From Armatimonadota bacterium (GTDB lineage Bacteria > Armatimonadota > HRBIN16), in NCBI GenBank assembly GCA_026003175.1, contig BPGT01000002.1, positions 310,001 to 374,000 on the forward strand: DNA of 64,000 nucleotides, in the 5' to 3' direction. The notes under the pieces are model-generated. The model had not been told where the DNA came from and ran no database searches. It saw only the letters and a list, made by a program, of their open reading frames with translations. Within the stretch, counting starts at the first letter, position 1. The number at the start of each line of letters is the position of its first letter. Positions 26,937-37,220 of the stretch are shown here, one piece after another. A program made the translations under genes and the position numbers.

Positions 26937-27425
26937 CTATCGCGCCAAAGGCTCGGCAACCGGTGAGGAGGCGAGCCACTCGCTGCGTACCTCTACCCCC
27001 GCCGCCTTCAACAGGGTGTATACCGGGCAACGACGCTGTACTTCCTCCTGCAACGCCCGAACCTGCTCCGGCGAGGCGTTAGTAACCAGTTCGACTCTCT
27101 CGCGCACTGTGCGGAAGTAAGGCGGTACGCTCGGATCGCCCATCGCGCCACGCAGGTCTAAATCGCCCTCAGCGTGCAGGGTGATTCCACGCACTTCGAT
27201 GCCTTTCTCACGGGCAATCACCTGAGTCATCACCGTCAGACAACCGTTCAGGGCTGCCAGCAGCAACTCCATCGGGTTCGGTGCGCTGTCCTGTCCGCCA
27301 AACGAGGGCGGTTCGTCGCTGTAGATGGGCTCGAAATCGCGCACCTGCAGGCGCGTGCGCATTCCACCTTCCCACTTGCCATCCGCGCTGAGGTGCATCC
27401 ATACCGGTCCGTTTGTGCTCGCCAT
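26937..27425 (-). CDS. OsmC/Ohr-family peroxide-detoxifying protein
   Basis: 162 residues of the OsmC superfamily (YhfA/OsmC-like), thiol peroxidases that reduce organic peroxides in the cytoplasm. The two conserved cysteines are visible: NGC in LLLAALNGCLTVM (about residue 61) and RRCPVY in the C-terminal helix (about residue 132). The latter is the family pattern xxCPV. EPPSFGGQDSAPNPMELLLAAL is the usual dimer-core segment. ATG 27425 has GGAGGTAGAAC upstream. Divergent from the XdhC-like gene. Ohr is less likely since the surrounding motifs are those of the YhfA branch. Confidence 0.88.
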   Translation of the reverse strand: MASTNGPVWMHLSADGKWEGGMRTRLQVRDFEPIYSDEPPSFGGQDSAPNPMELLLAALNGCLTVMTQVIAREKGIEVRGITLHAEGDLDLRGAMGDPSVPPYFRTVRERVELVTNASPEQVRALQEEVQRRCPVYTLLKAAGVEVRSEWLASSPVAEPLAR

Positions 27426-27563
27426 GTTCTACCTCCAGTGTAAAGTATTGTTGACTAATTTTATCATAGAAATCATATTTAATGCAATACCCACCAGAGA
27501 AGGGTTTCACAGAAGACCCCTCTGTAGGGTAAACTGAGGCATGGAGATACGGAGGAGGTTGCG

Positions 27564-28658
27564 ATGGAGAATCTCGCCCTGTCGATGAGCCTGATACACA
27601 GCGACGTCCTTCACGCACACTGTGTACTGGTGCGCAAATCGGGGTCGGCTCCTCAGAATCCGGGTGCGCGTCTGCTGGTACAGCGTGATGGTGTTATGCA
27701 CGGCACAATAGGTGGCGGCTGTGTGGAAATGGAGGTGCGTCGCCTGGCTCTCAACGCCTTACGCAACGGCAAGGCGCAGTTGCACATCTTTCGTATGGAC
27801 GACGACTACGGCTACGACGACGGCTTGATATGTGGCGGCAGGGTATGGGTATTTATTCAGCCCGACCCTGGACGATGGCTGGCTTCTCTGCAAGCAGCGC
27901 AACGACTGCAAGAGGAAGGCAAATCAGGGGCTTGGGTGCTGGTCACGCGGGCGCAGGAGCACTTGGGCGACGCCTTTTGCGTGTCTGAAGAGGATATTAC
28001 CCCCGACCCACCAGATGGGTGGCGGGAGGCATTGCACGCGGTATCCCGACAAGCGCTTCAGCAGGACAAGACCCTGTACACTTCTCTCTATGAAGGCACA
28101 GAAGTTTACGCGGAGCCGGTGCAGCCGCAGCCCAAACTGGTGTTGGTAGGAGCGGGGCACATTGCCCACGCCCTCGCGCCGATGGCGTCGGCGGCAGGGT
28201 TTGACGTGCTGGTAATAGACGACCGTCCCTCTTTTGCCAACCCCGAACGGTTTGCTGTGGCTTCCCGGTGCATCGTGGGAGACATCGCACAGAGCCTTCG
28301 GGAGTTACCAACCGATTCTCGCACGTACATTGTCATTGTCACACGCGGGCATCGGCACGATGCAGACGCCCTTCGTGTGGCAGTACACAAGCAGGCGGCG
28401 TACGTGGGCATGATTGGCAGCAAGCGCAAAATCACGGTGATTTATCGTGACCTGTTGCAAAGTGGCGAAGCCACACTGGAGCAGCTGGCTGAAGTGCACG
28501 CTCCGCTCGGTCTGGATATCGGCGCCGAGACGGTAGGCGAAATCGCGGTAAGCATTCTGGCGGAGCTGGTCGCCGTGCGGCGCGGTAAGCTAAAAAGTAG
28601 AAATAGTTCATCTATTGTCCCTATGATGTCGCTCTACGATATATCTATTTTGGGCTAG
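27564..28658 (+). CDS. XdhC/CoxI-family molybdoenzyme maturation protein
   Basis: 364 residues. The N-terminal XdhC/CoxI domain has SAPQNPGARLLV and HGTIGGGCVE (conserved GSxPRxxGAxMLV / GTIGGGxxE region). The C-terminal Rossmann XdhC_C domain has LVLVGAGHIAHALAPMASAAGF and the closing YVGMIGSKRK. Family members bind molybdenum cofactor, sulfurate it and hand it to xanthine-dehydrogenase-type enzymes. No molybdenum hydroxylase subunits are nearby, so the client is elsewhere. ATG 27564 follows GGAGGAGG. The last 20 residues (after VAVRRGKL) look like a readout into AT-rich sequence and may not be conserved. Confidence 0.88.
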   Translation: MENLALSMSLIHSDVLHAHCVLVRKSGSAPQNPGARLLVQRDGVMHGTIGGGCVEMEVRRLALNALRNGKAQLHIFRMDDDYGYDDGLICGGRVWVFIQPDPGRWLASLQAAQRLQEEGKSGAWVLVTRAQEHLGDAFCVSEEDITPDPPDGWREALHAVSRQALQQDKTLYTSLYEGTEVYAEPVQPQPKLVLVGAGHIAHALAPMASAAGFDVLVIDDRPSFANPERFAVASRCIVGDIAQSLRELPTDSRTYIVIVTRGHRHDADALRVAVHKQAAYVGMIGSKRKITVIYRDLLQSGEATLEQLAEVHAPLGLDIGAETVGEIAVSILAELVAVRRGKLKSRNSSSIVPMMSLYDISILG

Positions 28659-28757
28659 CAATCCTATTGTCAGAACAGGTGAGATGCTATGTCCTGAATT
28701 CGTAATCATTTTGTGCACGAAATCTCAATCTTAACATTTTCTTAACAAAAGCCATGA

Positions 28758-28763
28758 TATAAT
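28758..28763 (+). promoter_or_regulatory. -10 box of candidate small RNA
   Basis: A perfect TATAAT within an AT-rich stretch. The -35 is poor (TTAACA at 28731-28736 is 21 bases away). It starts the only plausible plus-strand transcript ending at the terminator at 28904-28933. Confidence 0.45.
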
Positions 28764-28769
28764 AATAAG

Positions 28770-28933
28770 CGGAAAGAGGAAGACGCCGCGACGATAAGAG
28801 ATAAACAGCAATCATCGCACGGTACTTGCTTCGCGGCGATGAAGACAGGCTTAACAGCACCCTCTACACAACAACAAGCGAACACGGGAGACTGTGCGCA
28901 TTTGGCGGGGCTAGCTACCCCGCCATTTTTTTT
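28770..28933 (+). ncRNA. Candidate stand-alone structured small RNA (about 165 nt)
   Basis: A non-coding, plus-strand interval with a perfect -10 box just before it and a strong intrinsic terminator at its end. CGCCGCGA (28784-28791) can pair with TCGCGGCG (28831-28838). A competing hairpin TCATCGC (28812-28818) / GCGATGA (28836-28842) shares three bases with it, so the two folds exclude each other. A loosely structured A-rich linker (about 28860-28882) follows. No open frame of note and no gene downstream on this strand (cheW is convergent), so a cis-acting leader is unlikely. It does not match the signatures I know for 4.5S, tmRNA, RNase P RNA, or GEMM riboswitches. It could alternatively be the long 3' UTR of the XdhC-like gene. 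Confidence 0.4.
28904..28933 (+). terminator. Intrinsic terminator
   Basis: Stem GGCGGGG/CCCCGCC (28904-28910, 28918-28924), 7-base loop, then A and eight T. Only the plus-strand transcript ends in U8. Confidence 0.9.
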
Positions 28934-28949
28934 GCTAAATGGATGCAGA

Positions 28950-29420
28950 CTACGCAGCTTCTTGCAGGCGGTTCAGTTTTTCAATCTGCTTTTTCTCCAG
29001 CAGATGTTCGGGGTTGAGCAGAAGTACTAACCTGTCGCCATCATGCCCGATGGCTTGAACGTAGCTGTTCTGCTCGTTCAGCAGGAGGGTGGTAGGGGGC
29101 TCGATATCTTCCTCTGCGAAGCGGTGCACGGTATACACGCCGTCTACGAGGAAGCCTATCGGTTGTCCATGCACTTCCGTTACTACAACGCGCATCTTCG
29201 GTGAAGGTTGCGCCGGTTCGATACCAAATCGCTCGCGCAGGCACACGATAGGGATGGTCTGTGCTCGCAGCGCGGCTGCGCCGCGCAGCCAGCGCGGTGC
29301 ACGGGGAATGCGACAGATGGGAGGAACGTGGATAATCTCCCGAACTGCTTCTACGGGAAATCCCACTATCTCCTCACCTACCTGCGCCTGCACGTACAGG
29401 TTCAAACCTTCTTGTGGCAC
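28950..29420 (-). CDS. cheW: Chemotaxis scaffold protein CheW
   Basis: CheW couples chemoreceptors to the CheA kinase. 156 residues with the CheW-domain core: VGFPVEAVREIIHVPPICRIPRAP, LRGAAALRAQTIPIVCLRERFG, and MRVVVTEVHGQPIGFLVDGV. I prefer the GTG at 29420, which has GAGGAGG nearby, over a GTG at 29450 that lacks a Shine-Dalgarno. Last gene of the chemotaxis unit that runs leftward from 33366. No cheA and no receptor gene is in the window. Confidence 0.9.
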   Translation of the reverse strand: MPQEGLNLYVQAQVGEEIVGFPVEAVREIIHVPPICRIPRAPRWLRGAAALRAQTIPIVCLRERFGIEPAQPSPKMRVVVTEVHGQPIGFLVDGVYTVHRFAEEDIEPPTTLLLNEQNSYVQAIGHDGDRLVLLLNPEHLLEKKQIEKLNRLQEAA

Positions 29421-29474
29421 TGGCGTTGCCTCCTCGATACGGTGAAGCACGAATAGTGGGCTAGCTTTACCTTG

Positions 29475-29654
29475 TCAGGCTCGAATATCGAGCAGCCTGC
29501 CCGCATCCTCAATCATTTGCACCATTTGCTCGCCTGTTTGCTGCTGGGCGTCCATCGTTTCGCGTAACAGCTTCACCTGATACTCCTGTCCTTGTTGCTC
29601 ACTGCGTAGCATAGACGCCAGCAGGTTCATCGCGGCGCGTTCTTCTACACGCAT
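29475..29654 (-). CDS. Small YjfB-like putative motility protein
   Basis: A 59-residue gene (ATG 29654, TGA 29475) squeezed between cheX and cheW. Start ATG is preceded by CAGGAGAGGAAG and begins one base after the cheX stop. The sequence starts MRVEERAAMNLLASMLRSEQ and continues with KLLRETMDAQQQTGEQMVQMI, which resembles the YjfB_motility (DUF) pattern of two helices with a (L/V)LKxTMDxQxxxGxxLLxMI block. Small proteins of this type occur in flagellar and chemotaxis clusters of Firmicutes and other bacteria. Its molecular role is unknown. It is easily missed because it is under 60 codons. Confidence 0.7.
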   Translation of the reverse strand: MRVEERAAMNLLASMLRSEQQGQEYQVKLLRETMDAQQQTGEQMVQMIEDAGRLLDIRA

Positions 29655-29655
29655 T

Positions 29656-30126
29656 CTACTTCCTCTCCTGTAGGCTCACGTTGATTTCGATATCCCCAAA
29701 GTCGCCCAACAGTATCGGCACAACGAGCGCGGGCGTATTGACCGTGGAGATTTTGACGTTGCTACCCCGGATGATGCTGGGGGGGGAGATGTCGCAGGTA
29801 TATCCCTTCTCCGCGAGTAATGCTGCAGCGTTGCCGGTAATCATATTACCCAGCTCGGCAATCGCGCTGGCGGCGAGTGCGTCAAAGGTACGGATGGGCT
29901 GACCAATCATGTGCGAGGCGATTTTATCGGCGGTAGCGAGGCTCATGCCGTAGATAACCGAACCCTCTACCTTGCCGGTCACACCCATTACGATACTGCA
30001 TTGCTGAGTGGTGAAGATGCCTGGGCGCATTGCCAGCTGACCTTTCTCCGGTTGAACGCCCAGCACCATTTCCAGCACGGAGTATGCCGCGCTCACGAAG
30101 GGATTAATGTATTCTACGCGCATCAT
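29656..30126 (-). CDS. cheX: CheX-type CheY-P phosphatase
   Basis: 156 residues of the CheC/CheX/FliY phosphatase family. The catalytic helix AELGNMITGNAAALL supplies the E-x-x-N motif that attacks CheY-P; a single such helix per monomer, as in CheX. NPFVSAAYSVLEMVLG at the start is a typical CheX N-terminus, and KISTVNTPALVVPILLGDFG is the C-terminal strand region. ATG 30126 has AAAGGAG nine bases upstream; a second ATG directly follows. It is downstream of cheY in the same operon, fitting signal termination. Stop is TAG, one base before the small motility gene. Confidence 0.88.
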   Translation of the reverse strand: MMRVEYINPFVSAAYSVLEMVLGVQPEKGQLAMRPGIFTTQQCSIVMGVTGKVEGSVIYGMSLATADKIASHMIGQPIRTFDALAASAIAELGNMITGNAAALLAEKGYTCDISPPSIIRGSNVKISTVNTPALVVPILLGDFGDIEINVSLQERK

Positions 30127-30140
30127 CGTTCTGGCTCCTT

Positions 30141-30509
30141 TCAGTTGCTGCCCAGCAGTTTCTGCACGCTCTCTATCACCCGCTCGGGCTGGAACGGCTT
30201 GACGATGAAATCCTTCGCGCCCGCCTGTATCGCCTCCACCACCAGGTTCTTCTGTCCCATGGCGGTTACCATCACGATACGCGCGTTCGGGTCGATCTTT
30301 TTAATCTCCCGTACCGCGCTAATGCCGTCCATCTCCGGCATGGTGATGTCCATTGTCACCAGGTCGGGCTTCAGGTTTTTATACATCTCTACCGCTTCGC
30401 GCCCATTGGTAGCTTCGCCAGCTACCTCGTAGCCGTGCTGAGTCAAGATATTTTTCAGGGTGACACGCATGAACAGCGCGTCATCAGTTACCAGTATCCT
30501 CTTGCCCAT
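30141..30509 (-). CDS. cheY: Chemotaxis response regulator CheY
   Basis: 122 residues, receiver domain only. Acidic pocket DD in ILVTDDALF (residues 9-10), phospho-acceptor D in LVTMDITMPEMDG (about 54), switch T in VMVTAMGQ (about 82) and K in DFIVKPFQPE (about 104) are all present. In its phosphorylated form it binds the flagellar switch. ATG 30509 follows AGGAGG; GTG 30512 directly before is less likely. Its kinase CheA is not in this window; cheX and cheC supply dephosphorylation. Confidence 0.93.
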   Translation of the reverse strand: MGKRILVTDDALFMRVTLKNILTQHGYEVAGEATNGREAVEMYKNLKPDLVTMDITMPEMDGISAVREIKKIDPNARIVMVTAMGQKNLVVEAIQAGAKDFIVKPFQPERVIESVQKLLGSN

Positions 30510-30555
30510 CACTCGTTCTCCTCCTTGCCTCTCCTCCTGTTGGGTTATTCCATGT

Positions 30556-31350
30556 TCAAGCAGCCCTGCGCAGTCCCGCTGCAGGCTTGCGATAGAAAAA
30601 CGATAACGGCATCTCGAAGCCGATTTCGCGGTAGTTGAAAATACGTTCAGTGCTACCTACAAATAGCACCCCGCCGGGCACCAGCGATTGGAAGAAACGC
30701 GCGTACAACCTGTCCTTTGCCTCCTCGGTGAAATAAATCACCACGTTGCGGCAAACGATAAGGTGGAAGCCCGTCTCGAACGGGTCTGCCAGCAGGTTGT
30801 GCTTGCGGAAGGTAATGTTTCGTTTCAGCTCTGGCTTCACCTGATAGCGATTGCCCTGCTGCACAAAGTACCTCTGTTTCCATTCCGGCGAGACATTGCG
30901 CATATCTTCGGCGGCGAAGGTTCCTTCTCTCGCCTTGTTCAGGATGGTTTCGTCCACATCGGTGGCGAGAATCTGATAGGGTAGCGGGCGCATCTCTTCC
31001 AGCAAGATGGCCAGCGAGTAGGGTTCCGCTCCGTATGAACATCCCGCGCTCCATACCTTGAGTGGGCTACCCAGATGGCGTAATTCGGGCAGGATCACCT
31101 TGCGCAACTCCTCGAACTTCTCCGGATTGCGGAAGAGCTCGGAGACGTTGATGGTGATCCGGTCGATGAAATAGGCGAACTGCTGGGAATCCTTCTGTAA
31201 AACCGCCCAGTACTCTTCCAGATTGCTCGCCCCCACACGCTCCGCCATCGAGCGCAGACGACGCTCCATCTGCGGGCGTTTGTACTGCTGCAGATCGAGC
31301 CCGGTTTTACGTAGCACCTGTTCGCAAAACCACAGATAGTCGTCCTTCAC
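30556..31350 (-). CDS. cheR: Chemoreceptor methyltransferase CheR
   Basis: SAM-dependent methyltransferase that methylates glutamates on chemoreceptors for adaptation. 264 residues with the N-terminal all-alpha domain (LDLQQYKRPQMERRLRSM), ITINVSELFRNPEKFE, then the SAM motif WSAGCSYGAEPYSLAI and ILATDVDETILNKAREG. FHLIVCRNVVIYFTEEA is the conserved catalytic-domain strand. It begins with GTG at 31350, overlapping the HDOD stop by four bases. With cheD and cheC it forms the CheC-CheD adaptation loop. Confidence 0.93.
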   Translation of the reverse strand: MKDDYLWFCEQVLRKTGLDLQQYKRPQMERRLRSMAERVGASNLEEYWAVLQKDSQQFAYFIDRITINVSELFRNPEKFEELRKVILPELRHLGSPLKVWSAGCSYGAEPYSLAILLEEMRPLPYQILATDVDETILNKAREGTFAAEDMRNVSPEWKQRYFVQQGNRYQVKPELKRNITFRKHNLLADPFETGFHLIVCRNVVIYFTEEAKDRLYARFFQSLVPGGVLFVGSTERIFNYREIGFEMPLSFFYRKPAAGLRRAA

Positions 31351-32228
31351 CGCAACATAACCTCCGTCTGCTCTTGCAAATCAGCCGCTTGCGCCAACTG
31401 GTCTACAATCTGGTTGCACAGGTCGTCGATGTCCGCCTGTTCCAGCCCGAACCGCTGCAAGGTTCCTTCCTCCAACGCATAGTACAAGCCATCCCCACCG
31501 ATTCCGATGCCCATGGTGATAGAGAGGATATCCGCCAGATGCACAACGGCAATCATGGGGTCGTTATCGGGTGCGGCGGATGGCTGGTGATGGTATTTAA
31601 TCACCGAGACCAGTGTGGGCGGCAGGTTCCATTTTTCGGCGATAAGCCCGCCTGCCATCGCATGGTTAAAACCGAGGACTGCCTGCTCTGCTTCCACGAA
31701 AGGAATCCGCTCTTGCTGGGCATGTTCCATTATCTGGTCAAATTGCTCGCGTACAAAGAGGTTGATTGCCACCTTGCCGATATCGTGCAGCAGTCCACAG
31801 ACAAACGCCTCTTCGACGACGGGCAAGCGAACCTTGCGTGCAATCAATTGCGCGCCGATTGCGCAAGCCAGAGAGTGTCGCCACAGTTCACCGCGTTGCA
31901 ACCAGTATCCCGCGATTTCGCGGTTGAGCAGTTCGAAAGTGGAAGCGGCAATTGCCAGGTTTTTGATGGTGCGAAATCCCAGAATGACTACTGCCTCCGA
32001 GAGGGTACTCACCCGACGTGGTAGCCCGTAGAAAGCGGAGTTTGCCAGCTTGAGCACGCGAGCTGTCATCGCCTGGTCGGTAGCGATTACCCGGGCGATG
32101 CTCTGGGCATCGGAACGGGGGTCTTCAGTCATCCGCATTACCCGAACCACCACTTCGGGCAGCGCAGGCAGGTCGCGGATGGTTTGTACCAGTTGTTGTA
32201 GTTTGTGCGGTGCCCCTGTTGCGTTCAT
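31347..32228 (-). CDS. HDOD-domain signalling protein
   Basis: 293 residues. An HDOD domain, a degenerate HD relative, is visible: ELPALPEVVVRVMRMTEDP, KLANSAFYGLPRRVSTLSEAVVILG (the typical SAxFG-like turn) and [15 protein letters not shown], where HD of a true HD motif is retained. HDOD proteins act as dimeric signal adaptors, some as sensors for c-di-GMP. It sits between cheD and cheR with four-base overlaps on both sides, so it is translated with the chemotaxis genes and probably feeds into motility control. The catalytic status cannot be judged: the H-D pair is present but other HD ligands are unclear. Confidence 0.88.
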   Translation of the reverse strand: MNATGAPHKLQQLVQTIRDLPALPEVVVRVMRMTEDPRSDAQSIARVIATDQAMTARVLKLANSAFYGLPRRVSTLSEAVVILGFRTIKNLAIAASTFELLNREIAGYWLQRGELWRHSLACAIGAQLIARKVRLPVVEEAFVCGLLHDIGKVAINLFVREQFDQIMEHAQQERIPFVEAEQAVLGFNHAMAGGLIAEKWNLPPTLVSVIKYHHQPSAAPDNDPMIAVVHLADILSITMGIGIGGDGLYYALEEGTLQRFGLEQADIDDLCNQIVDQLAQAADLQEQTEVMLR

Positions 32229-32752
32229 GCTGCCACTCCCGAAGAGGTAAAGATGTTACCCAGCACCACCAGTTCACGCTCCGCTCCGCCAATCGCGCGC
32301 ACCACGACCAGCCCATTGTCCGAAACCAGCCGAAGGGTGCGTCCTGCATTGCCCCCCACGTCCTTCGCCTGCAAGGAGATGCCAGCTTCGCGCAGGGCAG
32401 CGACCACCGCCTCTGCGTTGCGCGCCCCAACATCCAGCGAATTGCTCACACCGAACTGAAAGAGCTGGGCACCTCCGGCTATCGCTGCCTTCAAACGAGA
32501 AACGTTCGCTCCCTGCTCCACCATCCGCTGGACAATAGCGGGGATAGCTGTATCCGCAAACTTGCCTGGTAGCTCTCCCGTCTTATCTGCCTGGCTTTTG
32601 GGAAGCACCACATGCACCATACCTGCCACGCGTGTCAACGGATCATACAAACATACACCGATACAAGAGCCCAGCCCTAGAGCAGTCAATACGTTGCCAA
32701 CACCGCGAACCACCTGAATCTCTCCCATACCGACGGTGAGCTGTACCCCCAT
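32225..32752 (-). CDS. cheD: Chemoreceptor glutamine deamidase CheD
   Basis: 175 residues; CheD deamidates specific glutamines on chemoreceptors and stimulates the phosphatase CheC. The catalytic cysteine and histidine are in LGLGSCIGVCLYDP (C about 31) and AGMVHVVLP (H about 48), followed by the T/S residue zone in KFADTAIP. C-terminal AGISLQAKDVGGNAGRTLRLV is the usual family block. Directly downstream of cheC and overlapping the HDOD start by four bases. Confidence 0.93.
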   Translation of the reverse strand: MGVQLTVGMGEIQVVRGVGNVLTALGLGSCIGVCLYDPLTRVAGMVHVVLPKSQADKTGELPGKFADTAIPAIVQRMVEQGANVSRLKAAIAGGAQLFQFGVSNSLDVGARNAEAVVAALREAGISLQAKDVGGNAGRTLRLVSDNGLVVVRAIGGAERELVVLGNIFTSSGVAA

Positions 32753-32754
32753 GT

Positions 32755-33366
32755 CTATACCATCCCTATCGCTTCAAGGATTCTGTGGATACCGCCCGGC
32801 TCGGGCAGGAAAACAAACGTACCTGAAATAAGCCCAGTGGGGTCGTAGATGTCGGTAGCGATGGTCACCGCAAAGTCGTCCAAACGTTGCATGTTCGCGA
32901 TGACCGCGCTGAGGATCGCACATCCCATATCCAGCGCCATCACAGGCGGGCTCGGTAGCAGCACCAGTCCCGTGAAGTCGCTGATGGCGGTGAGATATGC
33001 GCTGAGCATGATGTTGCCTATCTCCATCAGCACAGAGGCACTGGTCTCATCGAGGCCGGCTTCGGGCATTCCCAGCAACATGCCAGCCAGACGCTGGGCG
33101 CTGTGTACCTCGAACACAAATACCGCGTGCCCTGAAATGTCCCCTGTTACCTGCAGGTAAACGCCTGCAGTGACCTGCTCTGGCTCACGCAGGATGTTAG
33201 AAAGGTTGCTGATGGGAACGCAAACCGCCTGTGGCACATTGATGAGGATGGTCGTGCCGATAAGGTCAGCTAAAGCCGAAGAGGCTTTGCCCATCCCGAT
33301 ATTGGCGATTTCGCGCAGCGCGTCGAACTGTTCCTCGCTGAAAGCATATTCTGGCTGGGCGCTCAT
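32755..33366 (-). CDS. cheC: CheY-P phosphatase CheC
   Basis: 203 residues; two catalytic helices, each with E-x-x-N, are visible: LREIANIGMGKASSAL near the start and LMEIGNIMLSAYLTAI in the middle. This distinguishes CheC (two sites) from CheX (one site). It dephosphorylates CheY and is stimulated by CheD. First gene of the chemotaxis operon, 32 bases after a GCCGATAAT element that may be a sigma-28 -10 box. Stop is TAG, two bases before the cheD start. Confidence 0.93.
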   Translation of the reverse strand: MSAQPEYAFSEEQFDALREIANIGMGKASSALADLIGTTILINVPQAVCVPISNLSNILREPEQVTAGVYLQVTGDISGHAVFVFEVHSAQRLAGMLLGMPEAGLDETSASVLMEIGNIMLSAYLTAISDFTGLVLLPSPPVMALDMGCAILSAVIANMQRLDDFAVTIATDIYDPTGLISGTFVFLPEPGGIHRILEAIGMV

Positions 33367-33398
33367 GTCTTCATCCCTTTGGTCGCAAGGCTATACCC

Positions 33399-33407
33399 AT
33401 TATCGGC
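33399..33407 (-). promoter_or_regulatory. Candidate sigma-28 (FliA) -10 element for the cheC operon
   Basis: GCCGATAAT on the minus strand, 32 bases before the cheC ATG. Identical nine bases precede the fliD operon. The -35 region reads TCAG instead of TAAA. Confidence 0.5.
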
Positions 33408-33450
33408 ACTTTGTGTGCTGTACTGAAGTGCGCCCAGCCAGTAAATGGCA

Positions 33451-34311
33451 CTATTTTATCTCGGACCGCCAGGAACGTCGCGCTCTCCATCCCAGCACCT
33501 GCGTGGCATGGGAGGTGTCAATCAGCGCGCGATGGGGATTATCCGCCACGTACGCTGTCAAATCGCCTCGCCAGGGCAGATGTGACCAGTACTTCTGCAC
33601 CAGCTCCAGCGTGGGGACATCGATGCTAGTGTCTTCTGCGCTCAGTAAGAAAGCATCGTGCTGCACGCCTTCCGCCTTCAACGCCAGCAACACCGCATCG
33701 CACACATCCTGAAGGTCTACGTACGCCCACAGTTCGTCCTTGCCCCACTCGGCACGCATCTCGGTAGGCACACGTCTCCACCAGGAGAACGGTTGTGCGG
33801 TGTTCACCACGAACACCGGCCGAAGGCATATTGTCACGATGCCGTATCGTTCGGTGTAACTGCGGCACACTTCTTCCGCCAGATGCTTGGACAGCTGGTA
33901 GGGTGTCATCGGGTGGCGAGGATGGAGGTCATCCAGCGGAAGGTACTCCGGTGGACGATGTCCGCCCACACAACCCAGCGCGTTGATGCTGGAGAAGTAT
34001 ACTACTCGCCCGACGCCGACCTCGGCGCAGGCTTGCAGGACGTTCCATGTGCCCTGCACGTTTACCGCTAGCACCTCATCGGCGGCGTTGCGGCGGTCGC
34101 TGGACATCGCGCCCAGATGCACCACCGCATCCACCCCCTGCACCACACGCCGAACGGTAAACACGTCGCGCAGGTCGCCCGCCACATGCTCCCATTCCAT
34201 GCTTGCGCTGGCTGTGCGGTCAAAGGTGCGCAGAGTGTACCCTTCTTCCAGTAGTCGCTTCACCAGCTCCTGTCCGATGAAGCCGTTGCTTCCCGTTACC
34301 AGCAGACGCAT
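33451..34311 (-). CDS. NAD-dependent epimerase/dehydratase (extended SDR)
   Basis: 286 residues, an extended-SDR nucleotide-sugar epimerase or dehydratase. The Rossmann motif TGSNGFIGQELV (G-x-x-G-x-x-G) is at the start. VVHLGAMSS follows, and the catalytic YQLSK (Y-x3-K) is near residue 147. The substrate cannot be read; it may act on UDP- or GDP-sugars for cell-surface glycans. The start is ATG 34311 with GGAGG 11 bases upstream, and a promoter lies at 34350-34379. Divergent from acnA. Confidence 0.85.
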   Translation of the reverse strand: MRLLVTGSNGFIGQELVKRLLEEGYTLRTFDRTASASMEWEHVAGDLRDVFTVRRVVQGVDAVVHLGAMSSDRRNAADEVLAVNVQGTWNVLQACAEVGVGRVVYFSSINALGCVGGHRPPEYLPLDDLHPRHPMTPYQLSKHLAEEVCRSYTERYGIVTICLRPVFVVNTAQPFSWWRRVPTEMRAEWGKDELWAYVDLQDVCDAVLLALKAEGVQHDAFLLSAEDTSIDVPTLELVQKYWSHLPWRGDLTAYVADNPHRALIDTSHATQVLGWRARRSWRSEIK

Positions 34312-34349
34312 TGTCGTATTATCCTCCACGGTGTATATCCTGCCTGTGT

Positions 34350-34379
34350 ATTATAAGTGGGTATGCGTGAAGATTTCAA
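34350..34379 (-). promoter_or_regulatory. sigma-70-type promoter of the epimerase gene
   Basis: On the minus strand TTGAAA (34374-34379), 18-base spacer, TATAAT (34350-34355). The start codon is 38 bases downstream. Confidence 0.7.
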
Positions 34380-34483
34380 CGTGGCACGCACAGCCGCTCC
34401 TTTGCAAACGAAACCTCACAATGCACTTGCCCGCGCAATTCTGGTAAAATATTACAGAACGCTTTGAACAGAGGATGACAGCC

Positions 34484-37174
<2,691 letters not shown>

Positions 37175-37193
37175 TGACCCATCGTCTCTCTTA

Positions 37194-37220
37194 CCCCCTT
37201 CTCCTTTTGGGAGAAGGGGG
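37194..37220 (+). terminator. Hairpin after acnA
   Basis: Perfect 11-base stem CCCCCTTCTCC/GGAGAAGGGGG with a TTTTG loop, 20 bases after the acnA stop. The following sequence is pyrimidine-rich (TCTATTCTTTCTCC) rather than a clean U-run. It also resembles the dispersed CCCCTCTCC repeats. Confidence 0.5.

Noticed and set aside
28770-28933. c-di-GMP-I (GEMM) riboswitch, 6S RNA or SRP RNA
   Set aside because: The conserved cores of GEMM and SRP RNA are absent, and the 5' and 3' ends do not form the long closing stem with central bubble expected of 6S. No downstream gene is present for a riboswitch.
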